Shown in pieces: positions 44,703-54,056 of a stretch of 64,000 nt of DNA. The notes below the pieces were generated by a model. The model was not told where the DNA came from and ran no database searches. It was given only the letters and a program-made list of their open reading frames with translations. Every line of letters starts with the position of its first letter. Position 1 is the stretch's first letter. The position numbers and the translations under genes are program-made. Origin of the DNA: Spirosoma foliorum (GTDB lineage Bacteria > Bacteroidota > Bacteroidia > Cytophagales > Spirosomataceae); NCBI RefSeq assembly GCF_014117325.1, contig NZ_CP059732.1:7319001-7383000 (forward strand), read 5' to 3'.

Positions 44703-47700
44703 TTAACTATCTGCTCTTACCTCAGCTTGTTTTACATCTCGTTGCACTCGGGTTATTTGATCAACACCAACACGGATATTAACGCCCTGCATTCCCTTGA
44801 TGATGGCGTTTGTGATCGCTTCGGTTTCTAGGCTGGTCGCTACGCCACCGTAAGCAAACTTTGGTACGGCGTGAGATATATCGAAGGTTCGACCAATAGA
44901 TGGTCTAATGCCTGGGAAAGCACGCCCATTATTATTGCTGGAGTTGATGGCTGACAATAACGCGTAATTCTCGGCGGTAGACTTCTTATTGATGATGGCC
45001 TCTCCGCCTTCCAGTTCAATATTCCGATTGCCCAGGCGGTACTTTATGCCACCCTCGGCGTGGGATGGACCCTCCAAATAGCCACCTTTGGCGAATTTGC
45101 CAGACTGGTTGTCAATGACTACTTGTTGCGCAACTACTTGAGCCGCAATAAAAGCCGTTGCAATAGCACCACCAATTGGACCCAGCTCTGCAAACGCTTT
45201 AGTGATGGCCAGGGCGCCATTGATTAAATTCTGGGCAGTAGCAATCTTCGCTTTTTTCTGGTTTGCCTTTTTCTCGACATCGTCTTTCTTTTTCTGATAC
45301 TCTGCTTCGATCTTGGCACGAGCATCAGCAGTCAATGCGACACTAGATAGCTCTGCCTGATAGCGTTGATCTAAAGCTGAGGTTTGACTAGCTACCTGCG
45401 CATCAACAATACTAGTCAGCGTTGATATCGCCTGATTTGCGATATCAACCACCTGCTCAGATAACTTCTTGCGATACTCTTCATTAGCCTTTAAGCGCTT
45501 ATTATTGTAATCGTCCTCAATTGCTTGGATCGCCTTTGCATCACCTTTAGCTGCATCAATTTTCTGCTGCCGCTCAATCGCCAGATTGTCCAACAGAACT
45601 TTCAACTGAGCTTTAGATCCGTCTCGAAGGATAAGCAACTTAGCATCATTGATCGCTTTCTCGTTAGTTAGGTCTGCCTCGGCAATCTGTTTATTCAGTT
45701 CCTTTCGGGCGGCAATCGCTTTATCCTTAATCGCTTCCTGATGAACTTCATATTCTTTATCACTTAGTTGATTATACTTCTTCTCAATTTCTAATAGATC
45801 AAGCTGGACCTTTTCTTCTAGGTCAATTCGCTGCGTAGCTACATCTCGCTCATTGGACAGACTTTGATCGCCTAGGTCTAGTTGGATTTGAAGCTTTTGA
45901 TTTGCCAAATCAGATTCACGACCAACTAGACTCTTTTCATACTCTAAGCGAGCGTCAGATGCTGCTCTAGCGGCTGTGTTAGCTACATTACCAATCTCAA
46001 TCTGCAAATCATTGTAAGCATTTTTGTACTGTTCTTCCGTCAATAGCCTGTCTTTCAGATTTTGCTTAAGCTGGGTTTCTCGCTGCAATAATGCCTGTTG
46101 CTGCTTGATCCTTTCAGCGTTAATACTTTCAAGGTGCAAGTCCAATTCTTCTTTGGTGCCTTTCCGGGTTAGGGCTAACGTCGAGTTAATTTCAGCTATC
46201 TTCACGGAATAGACGATTTCAGCCACTTTCTGGGCAGTTTGTTTGGTCGCTTCCAGAATCTCAGCGTCCGCCTGCGTCTGAATTAGTTTACGTTGAGCGG
46301 CTGCCCCTCGTCCTGCCTCAACGGCTACTTTCTCAGCATTTGCTTTGGCTTGAATGAGTACAATGGTTCGTTTGAGAATTTCGGCTTCAATCTCAACCGT
46401 ATCTTCCCCGTTCTTCTTGGCCTGAACTAACGCTTCTTCGGCAATAGCTACTTTTTCAGCCTCTATCTTTCTAGCATTTTCTAGCGCCTTTGCTGCTCCC
46501 TCAGCCTCAATTGAGTTTAATTGATTCTGCAGTTCGGTTCGCTCGCCAATTCGATTCTTAGCGATCTCATCTAACTTAGCCTGCTCCTCTGATACTTTCA
46601 GTCGATACTCCCGGTTGCCTTGATTTTGTTTCGCTTCATCCTCGGCAAGTTTTACCCGTTTTTTCTGCAATGCCTCTTCTGCATTTTGGATCTTCTGACT
46701 CTCAGCAAAAGCAGCCTTGGCCGCAGTTGATCGCTTTTGAGTTGATTTGGTGGCGTCCTCTGCAATCTGTTTCTGGCGCTCGATATACTTTTCACTCCGC
46801 GCCCGCTCCGTGTTTAGCTTAATTTCCTCCTCTTTGATCTGAATGCTAAGGTCGGCCAGTTTAGCACCCGCGTCATAAGCGTTCTTTAATTTGGTAGCTG
46901 CGCCTACTGCGCCAGTTCCTAGCTGAACGACTCCATCGGCCAGTTTGCCAAAGTCCTTTTGTTTGAGTGCGTCGATAATAACGCCAACAGCCTTAAATCG
47001 ATTAATGATGCTGTTGACAATGGCACTGCCAAAGTCTTTGACCGCCTGCGTTGGATTATCCCATGCATTGGCTAACGCTTCGCCAACAGCAATTACTTTG
47101 CTACTAATTGCCGATAGGATAGATGAAAAGCCTGCAGTCGCCCTGGCTAAGAAATCCATTCCCTTTTGACTCTTGGTCAGGATAATATAGAGTCCGCTGA
47201 GGAGGGCAATGATTGGAACCGCTGTTAACGCAATCAACGCCCCTCGGCTCGTAAAGATGGACTTCGCAAATAGTCCGGCTCCCTGAGCGCCTGACTTAAA
47301 CGATTCGACCGTCTGGCCAACATTGAACCCTAAAATATCAATATCACCAATGTAGTCCTTGAGCGTTTTTTTAGAATTGTCAATCGTGCGTTGGTGCTTC
47401 TCCTCCTGCCGGGTCAGATCTGCCTCCAGGGCCAACAGCTTGCCGCCAACATTGATATCCTCCCGTTGGGCCTGACTTAGCCCACTGTACAACATGCGGA
47501 GTTCGGCAATACTTTCGCCTAATGTATCAATACTAGAAACATTAGCTTTGATACTAGCCTCCTCTACTTTGAACTGATCAGAAAGCTCCTGTATGCGATC
47601 ACTTACGGCTTTGGTCAAGGTGATGTGTTCTTCTTGAGCAGCGGTCAGCTCACGAAAGAAAGGAATGGCTGTTTTGAGCGATTGGCTAACTCCCTTTGTG

Positions 47701-47972
47701 ATTACTTCTGCTTTCTTCTGGGTATCAGCATAACTTTTTATGGTTGCTTCTCCCTTCTTTACTTCTTCCTTAGCAGCTTTGATCTGAGTCTCAATAGCCC
47801 GTTGAGACTCGGCGTACTGGCGAGCTGTGATAATACCCTTGTCAAATTCTGCTTTGGTTGCTTTGGCTTCCGCTTTTAGGCGGATCAGCGCTTCCCGGTT
47901 AGCCAGTACCTTTTCTTTGACCTGCTCCTCAGACACTTTAATCTGAATCAGGACAATATTTTCTTCTCCCAT
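44703..47972 (-). CDS. Phage tail tape-measure-like protein
   Basis: About 1,089 residues from the ATG at 47972 (a GTG at 48017 would add 15). The first 230 and the middle 600 residues are long coiled coils. A hydrophobic stretch ('ALIALTAVPIIALLSGLYII') lies near residue 250. The C-terminus has 'FAKGGYLEGPSHAEGGI' and 'GGEAIINKKST', a hallmark of tape-measure proteins of Bacteroidota phages. Such proteins set tail length and help DNA entry. There is no other recognised tail, capsid or terminase gene on the element, which is odd. Confidence 0.82.
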   Translation of the reverse strand: MGEENIVLIQIKVSEEQVKEKVLANREALIRLKAEAKATKAEFDKGIITARQYAESQRAIETQIKAAKEEVKKGEATIKSYADTQKKAEVITKGVSQSLKTAIPFFRELTAAQEEHITLTKAVSDRIQELSDQFKVEEASIKANVSSIDTLGESIAELRMLYSGLSQAQREDINVGGKLLALEADLTRQEEKHQRTIDNSKKTLKDYIGDIDILGFNVGQTVESFKSGAQGAGLFAKSIFTSRGALIALTAVPIIALLSGLYIILTKSQKGMDFLARATAGFSSILSAISSKVIAVGEALANAWDNPTQAVKDFGSAIVNSIINRFKAVGVIIDALKQKDFGKLADGVVQLGTGAVGAATKLKNAYDAGAKLADLSIQIKEEEIKLNTERARSEKYIERQKQIAEDATKSTQKRSTAAKAAFAESQKIQNAEEALQKKRVKLAEDEAKQNQGNREYRLKVSEEQAKLDEIAKNRIGERTELQNQLNSIEAEGAAKALENARKIEAEKVAIAEEALVQAKKNGEDTVEIEAEILKRTIVLIQAKANAEKVAVEAGRGAAAQRKLIQTQADAEILEATKQTAQKVAEIVYSVKIAEINSTLALTRKGTKEELDLHLESINAERIKQQQALLQRETQLKQNLKDRLLTEEQYKNAYNDLQIEIGNVANTAARAASDARLEYEKSLVGRESDLANQKLQIQLDLGDQSLSNERDVATQRIDLEEKVQLDLLEIEKKYNQLSDKEYEVHQEAIKDKAIAARKELNKQIAEADLTNEKAINDAKLLILRDGSKAQLKVLLDNLAIERQQKIDAAKGDAKAIQAIEDDYNNKRLKANEEYRKKLSEQVVDIANQAISTLTSIVDAQVASQTSALDQRYQAELSSVALTADARAKIEAEYQKKKDDVEKKANQKKAKIATAQNLINGALAITKAFAELGPIGGAIATAFIAAQVVAQQVVIDNQSGKFAKGGYLEGPSHAEGGIKYRLGNRNIELEGGEAIINKKSTAENYALLSAINSSNNNGRAFPGIRPSIGRTFDISHAVPKFAYGGVATSLETEAITNAIIKGMQGVNIRVGVDQITRVQRDVKQAEVRADS

Positions 47973-48108
47973 GGTGCCATTTATATAGACCTTGTTATTA
48001 GCAATATAATTATTCACTGCCTAATTATCAGTAAGTTAAAGGGGAAAGGTATAGGGGGATTTATGTCAATTGAATATTATAGTATTCGACAAAATGCCTA
48101 GAACCATA

Positions 48109-48966
48109 CCCGCGTAATGACCCCCATAAAATCTTTTATTCACTCCAGGCGTAGGTCAGATAGTTAATGTCCCGTGTTTATACGGGTAAGAAAAATCTTC
48201 CCAAGGCTGAGGAGGCAAGAATGATTTGAAAATGATTTGATCAATACGACGTTCTCACTGTTTTCTCACTGTATTTAGTCAAGGTCGATACCCTATATAC
48301 GTGCGTGTGTGACTGAGGCAAAGAATTCAATCGATGAGGCTTGGCCCTCCTATAGCAATCCTCCCTGGACTGGGGCTTTAAAACTTTGGCTGGCCAGAAT
48401 CACAGTTTTTTTAACGAGTAAGAAAAACTTCCTAACGCGCCCGGGCGTGACCGAGGCAAAAAACGAAGGGTGCGGCCTATTCGCGTTTATACGGGTAAGA
48501 AAAATCTTCAAAGCCTTCATCATAGGCGTGCGCGTGACTGAGGCCCAAAACGAGGGAAAGGCTCAGATCGCCATATATACGCGTAATGACCCCCAAAAAA
48601 TCTTCTGTTGCGCTCTATGCGTGTAATGATGCTAGAAAAACCTTCAGTGATCTACACGGGCGTTTACGGGTAAGAAAAATTTACTCAGACTCATGCATGT
48701 ATATTGACCGTAGAAAAGCCTTGCTCGCTCTCATTGCGTGTGCGCGTGACTGAGGCAAAAAAGGTCGGAGTAGTCAGCAATAACAGGGAAATTATACCCA
48801 AAAGGTTAACAATTGTTAACATTCAATGCCCATATAAGCAGCTGACTGTTTCGTCTTTTGCTGCCGAAATACCAACATTTACCAACATTCTAGCCCCTTT
48901 TATGAGTAAGAAAAACTTTCCTGGTCGTCACTAACGCGTACGCGGGTGACTGACTCCGGAAACTCC
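48109..48966. repeat. Array of about 14 degenerate direct repeats, three alternating types
   Basis: All copies point the same way. Type A (TACGGGTAAGAAAAATCTTC) occurs at about 48173, 48411, 48482, 48656 and 48898. Type B (CGTGACTGAGGCAAAAAA) occurs at 48302, 48436, 48525, 48735 and 48934. Type C (CGTAATGACCCCCAAAAA) occurs at 48111, 48573, 48614 and 48692. Between 48436 and 48735 the spacing is 36-48 bp. The three types share a G-T-A/G-A...AAAAA skeleton. No identical repeat-spacer structure exists, so it is not CRISPR. The array fills the gap between primase and tape-measure genes. Confidence 0.8.
48805..48820. promoter_or_regulatory. 16-bp perfect palindrome GTTAACAATTGTTAAC
   Basis: It sits in the only wide gap of the repeat array (48767-48897). 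A 16-bp perfect palindrome suggests a dimeric repressor site. Confidence 0.5.
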
Positions 48967-49016
48967 GAAAAGTCGGTTTTCTAAGAGACTCGTTACATCC
49001 AATATACCAATGTAAT

Positions 49017-50435
49017 CTACGACTGGCTAAACTGATACAACGGAAGGTTATCAGATAAAAGCCCTAAAGCATATGCATAAAGTTCACGTCGAATACTAGG
49101 GATTAGGGTAGGGTAACTTACTCCATTTTCTCTGGTTTCGAGCCAGTCATCGGGGCAAGTTTCGCAAGGCTCAAACGTGAGAACTTCTCCAAAAACTTTT
49201 TCTCCGTTTGGAAAAGTAAGAATAGGTCTTGTATTGGCAATTGGCCTTAATAGATAATCAGCCAGATCCAAGCCTTTGGCCCTGTCCTCGTCGGTTGCCC
49301 GTTGCTCTAAAAAATCGCTTACAGTAAGGGAAAACCCTTTAGCTCTTAATTCCTCAGCTTTGCTTAACCAGCCTTTATTGACTTGGCCTTTCTCGTTAGC
49401 TAAATCATAATAGGCATTTAAATCAGGGAATAGCGCAATCTTACGACCCTTCAAGGGGGCCAGACGATCAGCGTTCAGATATGACTTTCCACCAACTGCC
49501 ATCCAAATAAAGTCAGGGAAATAATGACTGCATAGTATTGCGGTCTTGGGAGCTTCGACAATAGCTATTGGCTTTTCAACAGGAGCAGTTTTTAGTTGTG
49601 GTAACCCAAACAGACATGGTGATTTCTCGACTGCATTTTGCCCATCCATATACGCCGTTAGCCATTCGGGATAAGGTAGGTTATTTTCCCTAAGTCGGTG
49701 CGCCAGCGCTGAATGTACCCAACTGGTTTTGCTGCGGGTTTCGCCCTGATGATCTTTGTATTTGGCCGTGTGAAAATCATCGCCGAATAGTTTGATTTGT
49801 CCACCCCGTTTACGGTTCTGCTCATCAATGTACCAGAATACGCAGGCTCCTGGCCATCGACTGGAGGTGCCAATAAGAAAGCGTTCCAGTAAAGCATTCG
49901 CCGTTTCTTGACCTAAGTGGAGCTTGAGCAATCTAGCGAGTTGATTGCGGTCATAGTGTCCAAGAGAAGCTTTGTAGATGTCCTCAGGAATACAAAATAC
50001 CTGCGGTGGCTCGACTACTGGTGATGCATCACGGTCAGGTTTGTCAAATATAAAGGCGGCTACCTTTTCAGCCTGTTCGGAGCTAGCGCCCTCCATTTGC
50101 ATCAAACATTGAATGAAGCCATTCCTGGGAATACCGTTACGCTTCTGTTTGCCAGCTATCCGGAACCAATCTTTAGGGATATGGCCAATACCCTCAACGG
50201 CTTTTTGCTCATCATGGTAGGATAGACCCGACGTACCTTTGTGATATGGGCTGAGGTGATAACCGCAATTGCTTTCCCTATCACATCGGCCGTATGTATC
50301 TGGTAAAGGGTCGCCTGTCTGGGTATCAATGTATCGACTAAGTGTTCGGCGGTGTTTGGGGCCACACTCGGGACAATCGCCTTTTACGGCCTTTTTTGGC
50401 AATTTATACCGGAAGGAATTAATGAGAGTTGGCAT
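49017..50435 (-). CDS. Toprim primase-like protein (DUF6371-type)
   Basis: 472 residues. A zinc finger has Cys21, Cys24, Cys51 and Cys57. A Toprim-like part follows with Glu294 in 'IAIVEAPKTAIL' and an Asp in 'IALFPDLNAYYD' near residue 338. It resembles replication proteins of Bacteroidota mobile elements. It would make primers or act with the SF3 helicase encoded upstream at 50543-52135. A nested hairpin lies just before its start codon. Confidence 0.75.
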   Translation of the reverse strand: MPTLINSFRYKLPKKAVKGDCPECGPKHRRTLSRYIDTQTGDPLPDTYGRCDRESNCGYHLSPYHKGTSGLSYHDEQKAVEGIGHIPKDWFRIAGKQKRNGIPRNGFIQCLMQMEGASSEQAEKVAAFIFDKPDRDASPVVEPPQVFCIPEDIYKASLGHYDRNQLARLLKLHLGQETANALLERFLIGTSSRWPGACVFWYIDEQNRKRGGQIKLFGDDFHTAKYKDHQGETRSKTSWVHSALAHRLRENNLPYPEWLTAYMDGQNAVEKSPCLFGLPQLKTAPVEKPIAIVEAPKTAILCSHYFPDFIWMAVGGKSYLNADRLAPLKGRKIALFPDLNAYYDLANEKGQVNKGWLSKAEELRAKGFSLTVSDFLEQRATDEDRAKGLDLADYLLRPIANTRPILTFPNGEKVFGEVLTFEPCETCPDDWLETRENGVSYPTLIPSIRRELYAYALGLLSDNLPLYQFSQS

Positions 50436-50443
50436 GAATGGAG

Positions 50444-50538
50444 GGGGAAGAGGGGAAGAGGTTTACATTGTACCGGGACTCCCCCCCGTGGGGGGGGGGG
50501 GTGTTGGCTTGTAATAGAATACTGTTCCCCTCTTCCCC
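50444..50538. repeat. Nested hairpin with C7/G12 core
   Basis: Outer arms GGGGAAGAGGGGA and its complement (50444-50456 and 50526-50538) enclose an inner C7 (50481-50487) and G12 (50490-50501). It is the leader of the primase gene and the only long homopolymer in the window. Confidence 0.75.
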
Positions 50539-50542
50539 TATT

Positions 50543-52135
50543 TTAGGGTTTAGATTCGAGTATAAATGAGGGGTTTTTGTTACTGGAGCCAAGCTTGAAC
50601 TTCCATCCCTGACTATCTGAATATCGCTTGATCCACTCTGTAAACCGGCGTGATGGCAGCTCCTTTTCAGACATTCCAGCAAACTGCCTAAATTCAGTTA
50701 ATAGCTGAGGTCGATTGTAAGATTGGTTTGGTTGTAACCCTGTTTCTTCGTGAGTCGTGACCCATGTAAAGAACTCATCACTAGTTGTCTGAATAAGCCG
50801 GTTTGCGCTGACATTATGAGTCTTATAGGGAACAAGTCCATTTTTCATGTAGAGGTAAACACACTCAACCATAAATCGATCAAAGCGCGCCCATTCGTCG
50901 GCATCCCATTCGTCAGCAAAAAACTCGCAGCCGTGTATATCCCGTATAGGTTGAGCCCCGGGCTTTATCAACTTTTTGTAGTAGTCAGAGAACTCTAAAA
51001 TGAATTGGCGCCGAATATTGGAGGAGCCTTCATTATTGGGTGCCGTGTTGGTACAGATAACCAGTTTTGGTCCCTCTCGCGCGGGAATCGTAAAGGATGG
51101 CTGATTCTTCTTCTCAATTGTCCACCCACCGGTTAAAATTGAAAAGAAGCGATCAAAGCTGAAATTGTTTTTTACGTCATCAAGCCACACAAAACGATCT
51201 GACCTGTTTACCGCTTGGAGACTGAACTGATGATCTGGGTCAAACTTCTTTCCGTCGATATAGGCCCCCGGTCTTATCTGTTTGGCTGCATTTACCCATA
51301 CACCTTTACCCGTTCCACCTTGTGGCTTTGCTTTGTCTGTCAGTTCTTCATCACAGCAGATAATAGCCTGTCCTTCTGAAGGTCGGTTATAGGAGTGTAA
51401 TATATAGCCTAAAGCGGTTCGTGAGGCTAAAATGCGTTCTGGCTCATCATTGCAAGTGTTAGCTACGAAATGCGCGAAGTGGCACTCTGTAGTGAGCTCT
51501 GGCTTGTACTTACGTTGAATGACCTGACTTTTCCAAAGGCAGACATTTCCGAGTGTTGAGTAGGATTTTAAATCAATCCCCTCTTTTGTGACGCGTATAA
51601 TACCATTCAAAAAAGGCAGATAACACGTTGTCGCATCGTCCTGAAGTATTGGCTTTAAATGGGTTTGTAGTCCTTGCAGGGTTTTGTCGTTAAAAAGGGA
51701 ATTGTTCGTCCAGTGTAGCCGGTCCGTCCGCTTTGAATAAAGGACAGAGTATTTGTCCGTCTTTATAACTTCCTGGTTCCTATCAACGTACTCCCTGATG
51801 CTATCTCGCATATTTACAGGCAGTACTTCACTAATCAAGTTGTGCTCGTCCTGTAGAAAGAATACGCTTTTGCCATCCGGATTATATTTCTTATAGTAGC
51901 CCTGCCTATCAAGCCGATCAAAAAGGCCATTCAGATAGATTCCCGAAAAAAGCCAGCGCTCTATCTTGCTGTTGTATTTAAACAGCCATATATCAAAAGC
52001 CTCTTCGTAGTTGGGTTCTAATACGACTATTTCAGAGCCTGGTAGTTGATCAATTTCATCTACAAGATTTGCTGCATGTCCTATAAAATCCTCTACAAAA
52101 GATATACCTTTGTCCTGCTGGAAGTTAGTCATCAT
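50543..52135 (-). CDS. SF3-type primase-helicase
   Basis: 530 residues. The C-terminal half is a DUF5906/SF3-like helicase with Walker A 'GGTGKG' near 273-278, Walker B 'RFVWLDD' near 313-319 and 'PKLVICTNTAP' as motif C. The N-terminal part has no recognised primase catalytic motif. It unwinds DNA during replication of the element. It forms a replication block with the Toprim gene downstream. Confidence 0.8.
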   Translation of the reverse strand: MMTNFQQDKGISFVEDFIGHAANLVDEIDQLPGSEIVVLEPNYEEAFDIWLFKYNSKIERWLFSGIYLNGLFDRLDRQGYYKKYNPDGKSVFFLQDEHNLISEVLPVNMRDSIREYVDRNQEVIKTDKYSVLYSKRTDRLHWTNNSLFNDKTLQGLQTHLKPILQDDATTCYLPFLNGIIRVTKEGIDLKSYSTLGNVCLWKSQVIQRKYKPELTTECHFAHFVANTCNDEPERILASRTALGYILHSYNRPSEGQAIICCDEELTDKAKPQGGTGKGVWVNAAKQIRPGAYIDGKKFDPDHQFSLQAVNRSDRFVWLDDVKNNFSFDRFFSILTGGWTIEKKNQPSFTIPAREGPKLVICTNTAPNNEGSSNIRRQFILEFSDYYKKLIKPGAQPIRDIHGCEFFADEWDADEWARFDRFMVECVYLYMKNGLVPYKTHNVSANRLIQTTSDEFFTWVTTHEETGLQPNQSYNRPQLLTEFRQFAGMSEKELPSRRFTEWIKRYSDSQGWKFKLGSSNKNPSFILESKP

Positions 52136-52193
52136 AAAATCAATGTTTAGCCGCCTTCGGTTGCCCCCGTTGGCGGTTTTGTTTTGGGTGGGA

Positions 52194-52556
52194 TTAGGCT
52201 GTGGTAACGCTAGATTGGTTTCGACTACGTGTCGGGTGCTGACGCGCTAGTGCTTCTATTTCGGCAGTTGTCTTACGTCCCTTCTCTTTTAGCCAGGAAT
52301 CAATCTCTGACTTTAAGAATAAAAGGTGCTTACCGTCGTGCTTGTGAGGTACGGCGCGACGACTCACCCAGCCATAGACTGTAGTTGGAGCTGGCTTGGC
52401 AGGATGGTACTTACAAAACTCTTCGAGGTTGAACCATTTGTCTGGTTCTGAAGTGGAGCTATCTCGCTCAGCGAGGGCTTTTTTTAAAATGCCTACCTCA
52501 TTGATAAGGTAATTTAGCGCGGCAGGAACTTGGTCGAATGACGTAATTGCTTCCAT
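52194..52556 (-). CDS. HTH protein, excisionase-like
   Basis: 120 residues with a MerR/Xis-type winged helix at about residues 40-92 ('WFNLEEFCKYHPAKPAPTTV' then 'GWVSRRAVPHKHDGKHLLF'). In Bacteroidota integrative elements such proteins sit near the integrase and either direct excision or switch on the replication genes downstream, as here. Confidence 0.7.
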   Translation of the reverse strand: MEAITSFDQVPAALNYLINEVGILKKALAERDSSTSEPDKWFNLEEFCKYHPAKPAPTTVYGWVSRRAVPHKHDGKHLLFLKSEIDSWLKEKGRKTTAEIEALARQHPTRSRNQSSVTTA

Positions 52557-52648
52557 TGCAACAAGTGTTTTCGTATAACTTGCTGCAATAGTATAGGGGT
52601 GTTTAGTAGGGTTACAATACGGTTATAGTTTACCTTACTACAACCCTA

Positions 52649-54046
52649 CTAAAATTTTGAATATTTTTTTGTGTTTCGTCTGATAGGCGCAATTCTTAGT
52701 TTCCCATCAACAATTTCTACCAAGGCTATTGGGCTTTTGCATTCCTTCCCATTGGTTGATATTATTCCGTTTAGGTAGGCTGGAGTAAAGTCTTTATTGC
52801 TCTTCTGGCGTAAGTCATAGTATTGAAAATTGCGCAGTAGCCATTGCTCAACCTCAATCTTCGAGTGACCTGTCATTACAGAATTATCATAAAGCTCCTT
52901 AAATAGAAATGCGAGCTTGTTCCCATTTTCTTTGAATAGCAATTTTTCCTGTCCGTTCTGCTCTCCTCTGAGTAGGTTCATTAAGGCGTTTTCTGCAGCA
53001 TCTGGGAAAAACGGACTCAACACTTCGTATAGATTCGTAATGATATCCGTTCTAATAGTCAGAAAGCCTTCATTATGATTCTTGCTTTCTATTGAATTAG
53101 CATTAATAGATTTCCCTTGAACTATATTAGAATGTTTCGGAATATATCCTTCAAAGTATTCCTTTTCATTCTTTAGCCATTCACCAATAATCTTAACGTA
53201 TTGAGCTTCGCGTTTGGAGAATCTATTAAGTAAGGCTTTCTGTTTGACACGGTGGGCTTCACGAAACAGGTCAGCATGATGTGAATTTTTGTCTTGAATT
53301 AATCCAGCCTCAATAAGTTTCTCAGATTCGGCGGCAGCTAGAGTTCGTTCTGTCTTTTCTAACAACCATCCTAATAATTGCTTTCTAGTTTTGAATCGGA
53401 CCCTAAATTTTTTTGTATAGGGGTTGTGAACTCCATTTTCAATTAGAATTGGGAGCGGATTCCGGTAATCGTCCTTTAAATGAGAAAAGGGCTTAAGCTC
53501 GAACGGAAAAAAAGTAAGCCATTTCTGATAAGTATTAAAAAGCTCGTTAAGGTCAACGTCTTCAATAGCATCTTCTGTTTTGGGCAATATAAAATCAAGC
53601 AAAGCCTCTACTTTATCTCGATTGGAAAGTTTGACTTCATTTTCAAGGTAAAATGCTAGAGCATGGATATATATATCTAAGCCCAAAGCAGGTTTGCCTA
53701 GGCTTTCAATAATGTAGTCGATATAATTCGTGATCTCATCAAACCAATCTGGCTTATTTAAATGCTGGGATATATGGTGCTGCGTAAAGGAAAACCGATA
53801 TACAATATCGAGGGCAGCCCCTTCATATATGTAATCTTCAAGATTGAAAGATGGGAGTGCAATTAATTGTTGAAACTGCTCGCTATTGCTTAGTAAGGAC
53901 TCAAAGTAAGCCTCTGCAAAATTCAAGACATCTTTATGATATGAACAGGAGTTTGGGAAGTTTTCTGGCTCCTGGTAATTCTCCATGACTTCTGGCGCGT
54001 ACGGGCGTACTGGTCTCCCCGGATATTTTGTAAATGGGCCTTCCAT
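52649..54046 (-). CDS. Hypothetical protein adjacent to integrase, 465 residues
   Basis: Helical soluble protein without recognised catalytic motifs. The C-terminal stretch 'GNKLAFLFKELYDNSVMTGH' resembles a domain repeatedly seen in Bacteroidota mobile-element proteins (RteC-like), which suggests control of excision. It begins 10 bp after the integrase gene ends, so the two are co-transcribed. Confidence 0.5.
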   Translation of the reverse strand: MEGPFTKYPGRPVRPYAPEVMENYQEPENFPNSCSYHKDVLNFAEAYFESLLSNSEQFQQLIALPSFNLEDYIYEGAALDIVYRFSFTQHHISQHLNKPDWFDEITNYIDYIIESLGKPALGLDIYIHALAFYLENEVKLSNRDKVEALLDFILPKTEDAIEDVDLNELFNTYQKWLTFFPFELKPFSHLKDDYRNPLPILIENGVHNPYTKKFRVRFKTRKQLLGWLLEKTERTLAAAESEKLIEAGLIQDKNSHHADLFREAHRVKQKALLNRFSKREAQYVKIIGEWLKNEKEYFEGYIPKHSNIVQGKSINANSIESKNHNEGFLTIRTDIITNLYEVLSPFFPDAAENALMNLLRGEQNGQEKLLFKENGNKLAFLFKELYDNSVMTGHSKIEVEQWLLRNFQYYDLRQKSNKDFTPAYLNGIISTNGKECKSPIALVEIVDGKLRIAPIRRNTKKYSKF

Positions 54047-54056
54047 AAATCACTTT

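Noticed and set aside
48309..48934. Open frames of 105 and 76 codons in the repeat array
   Set aside because: They consist mainly of the translated repeats, are on the opposite strand to the flanking genes, and have no independent protein features. A relic of coding repeats cannot be fully excluded.
48109..48966. CRISPR array
   Set aside because: The repeats are degenerate and of three types, spacers are not uniform, and no cas genes are present.
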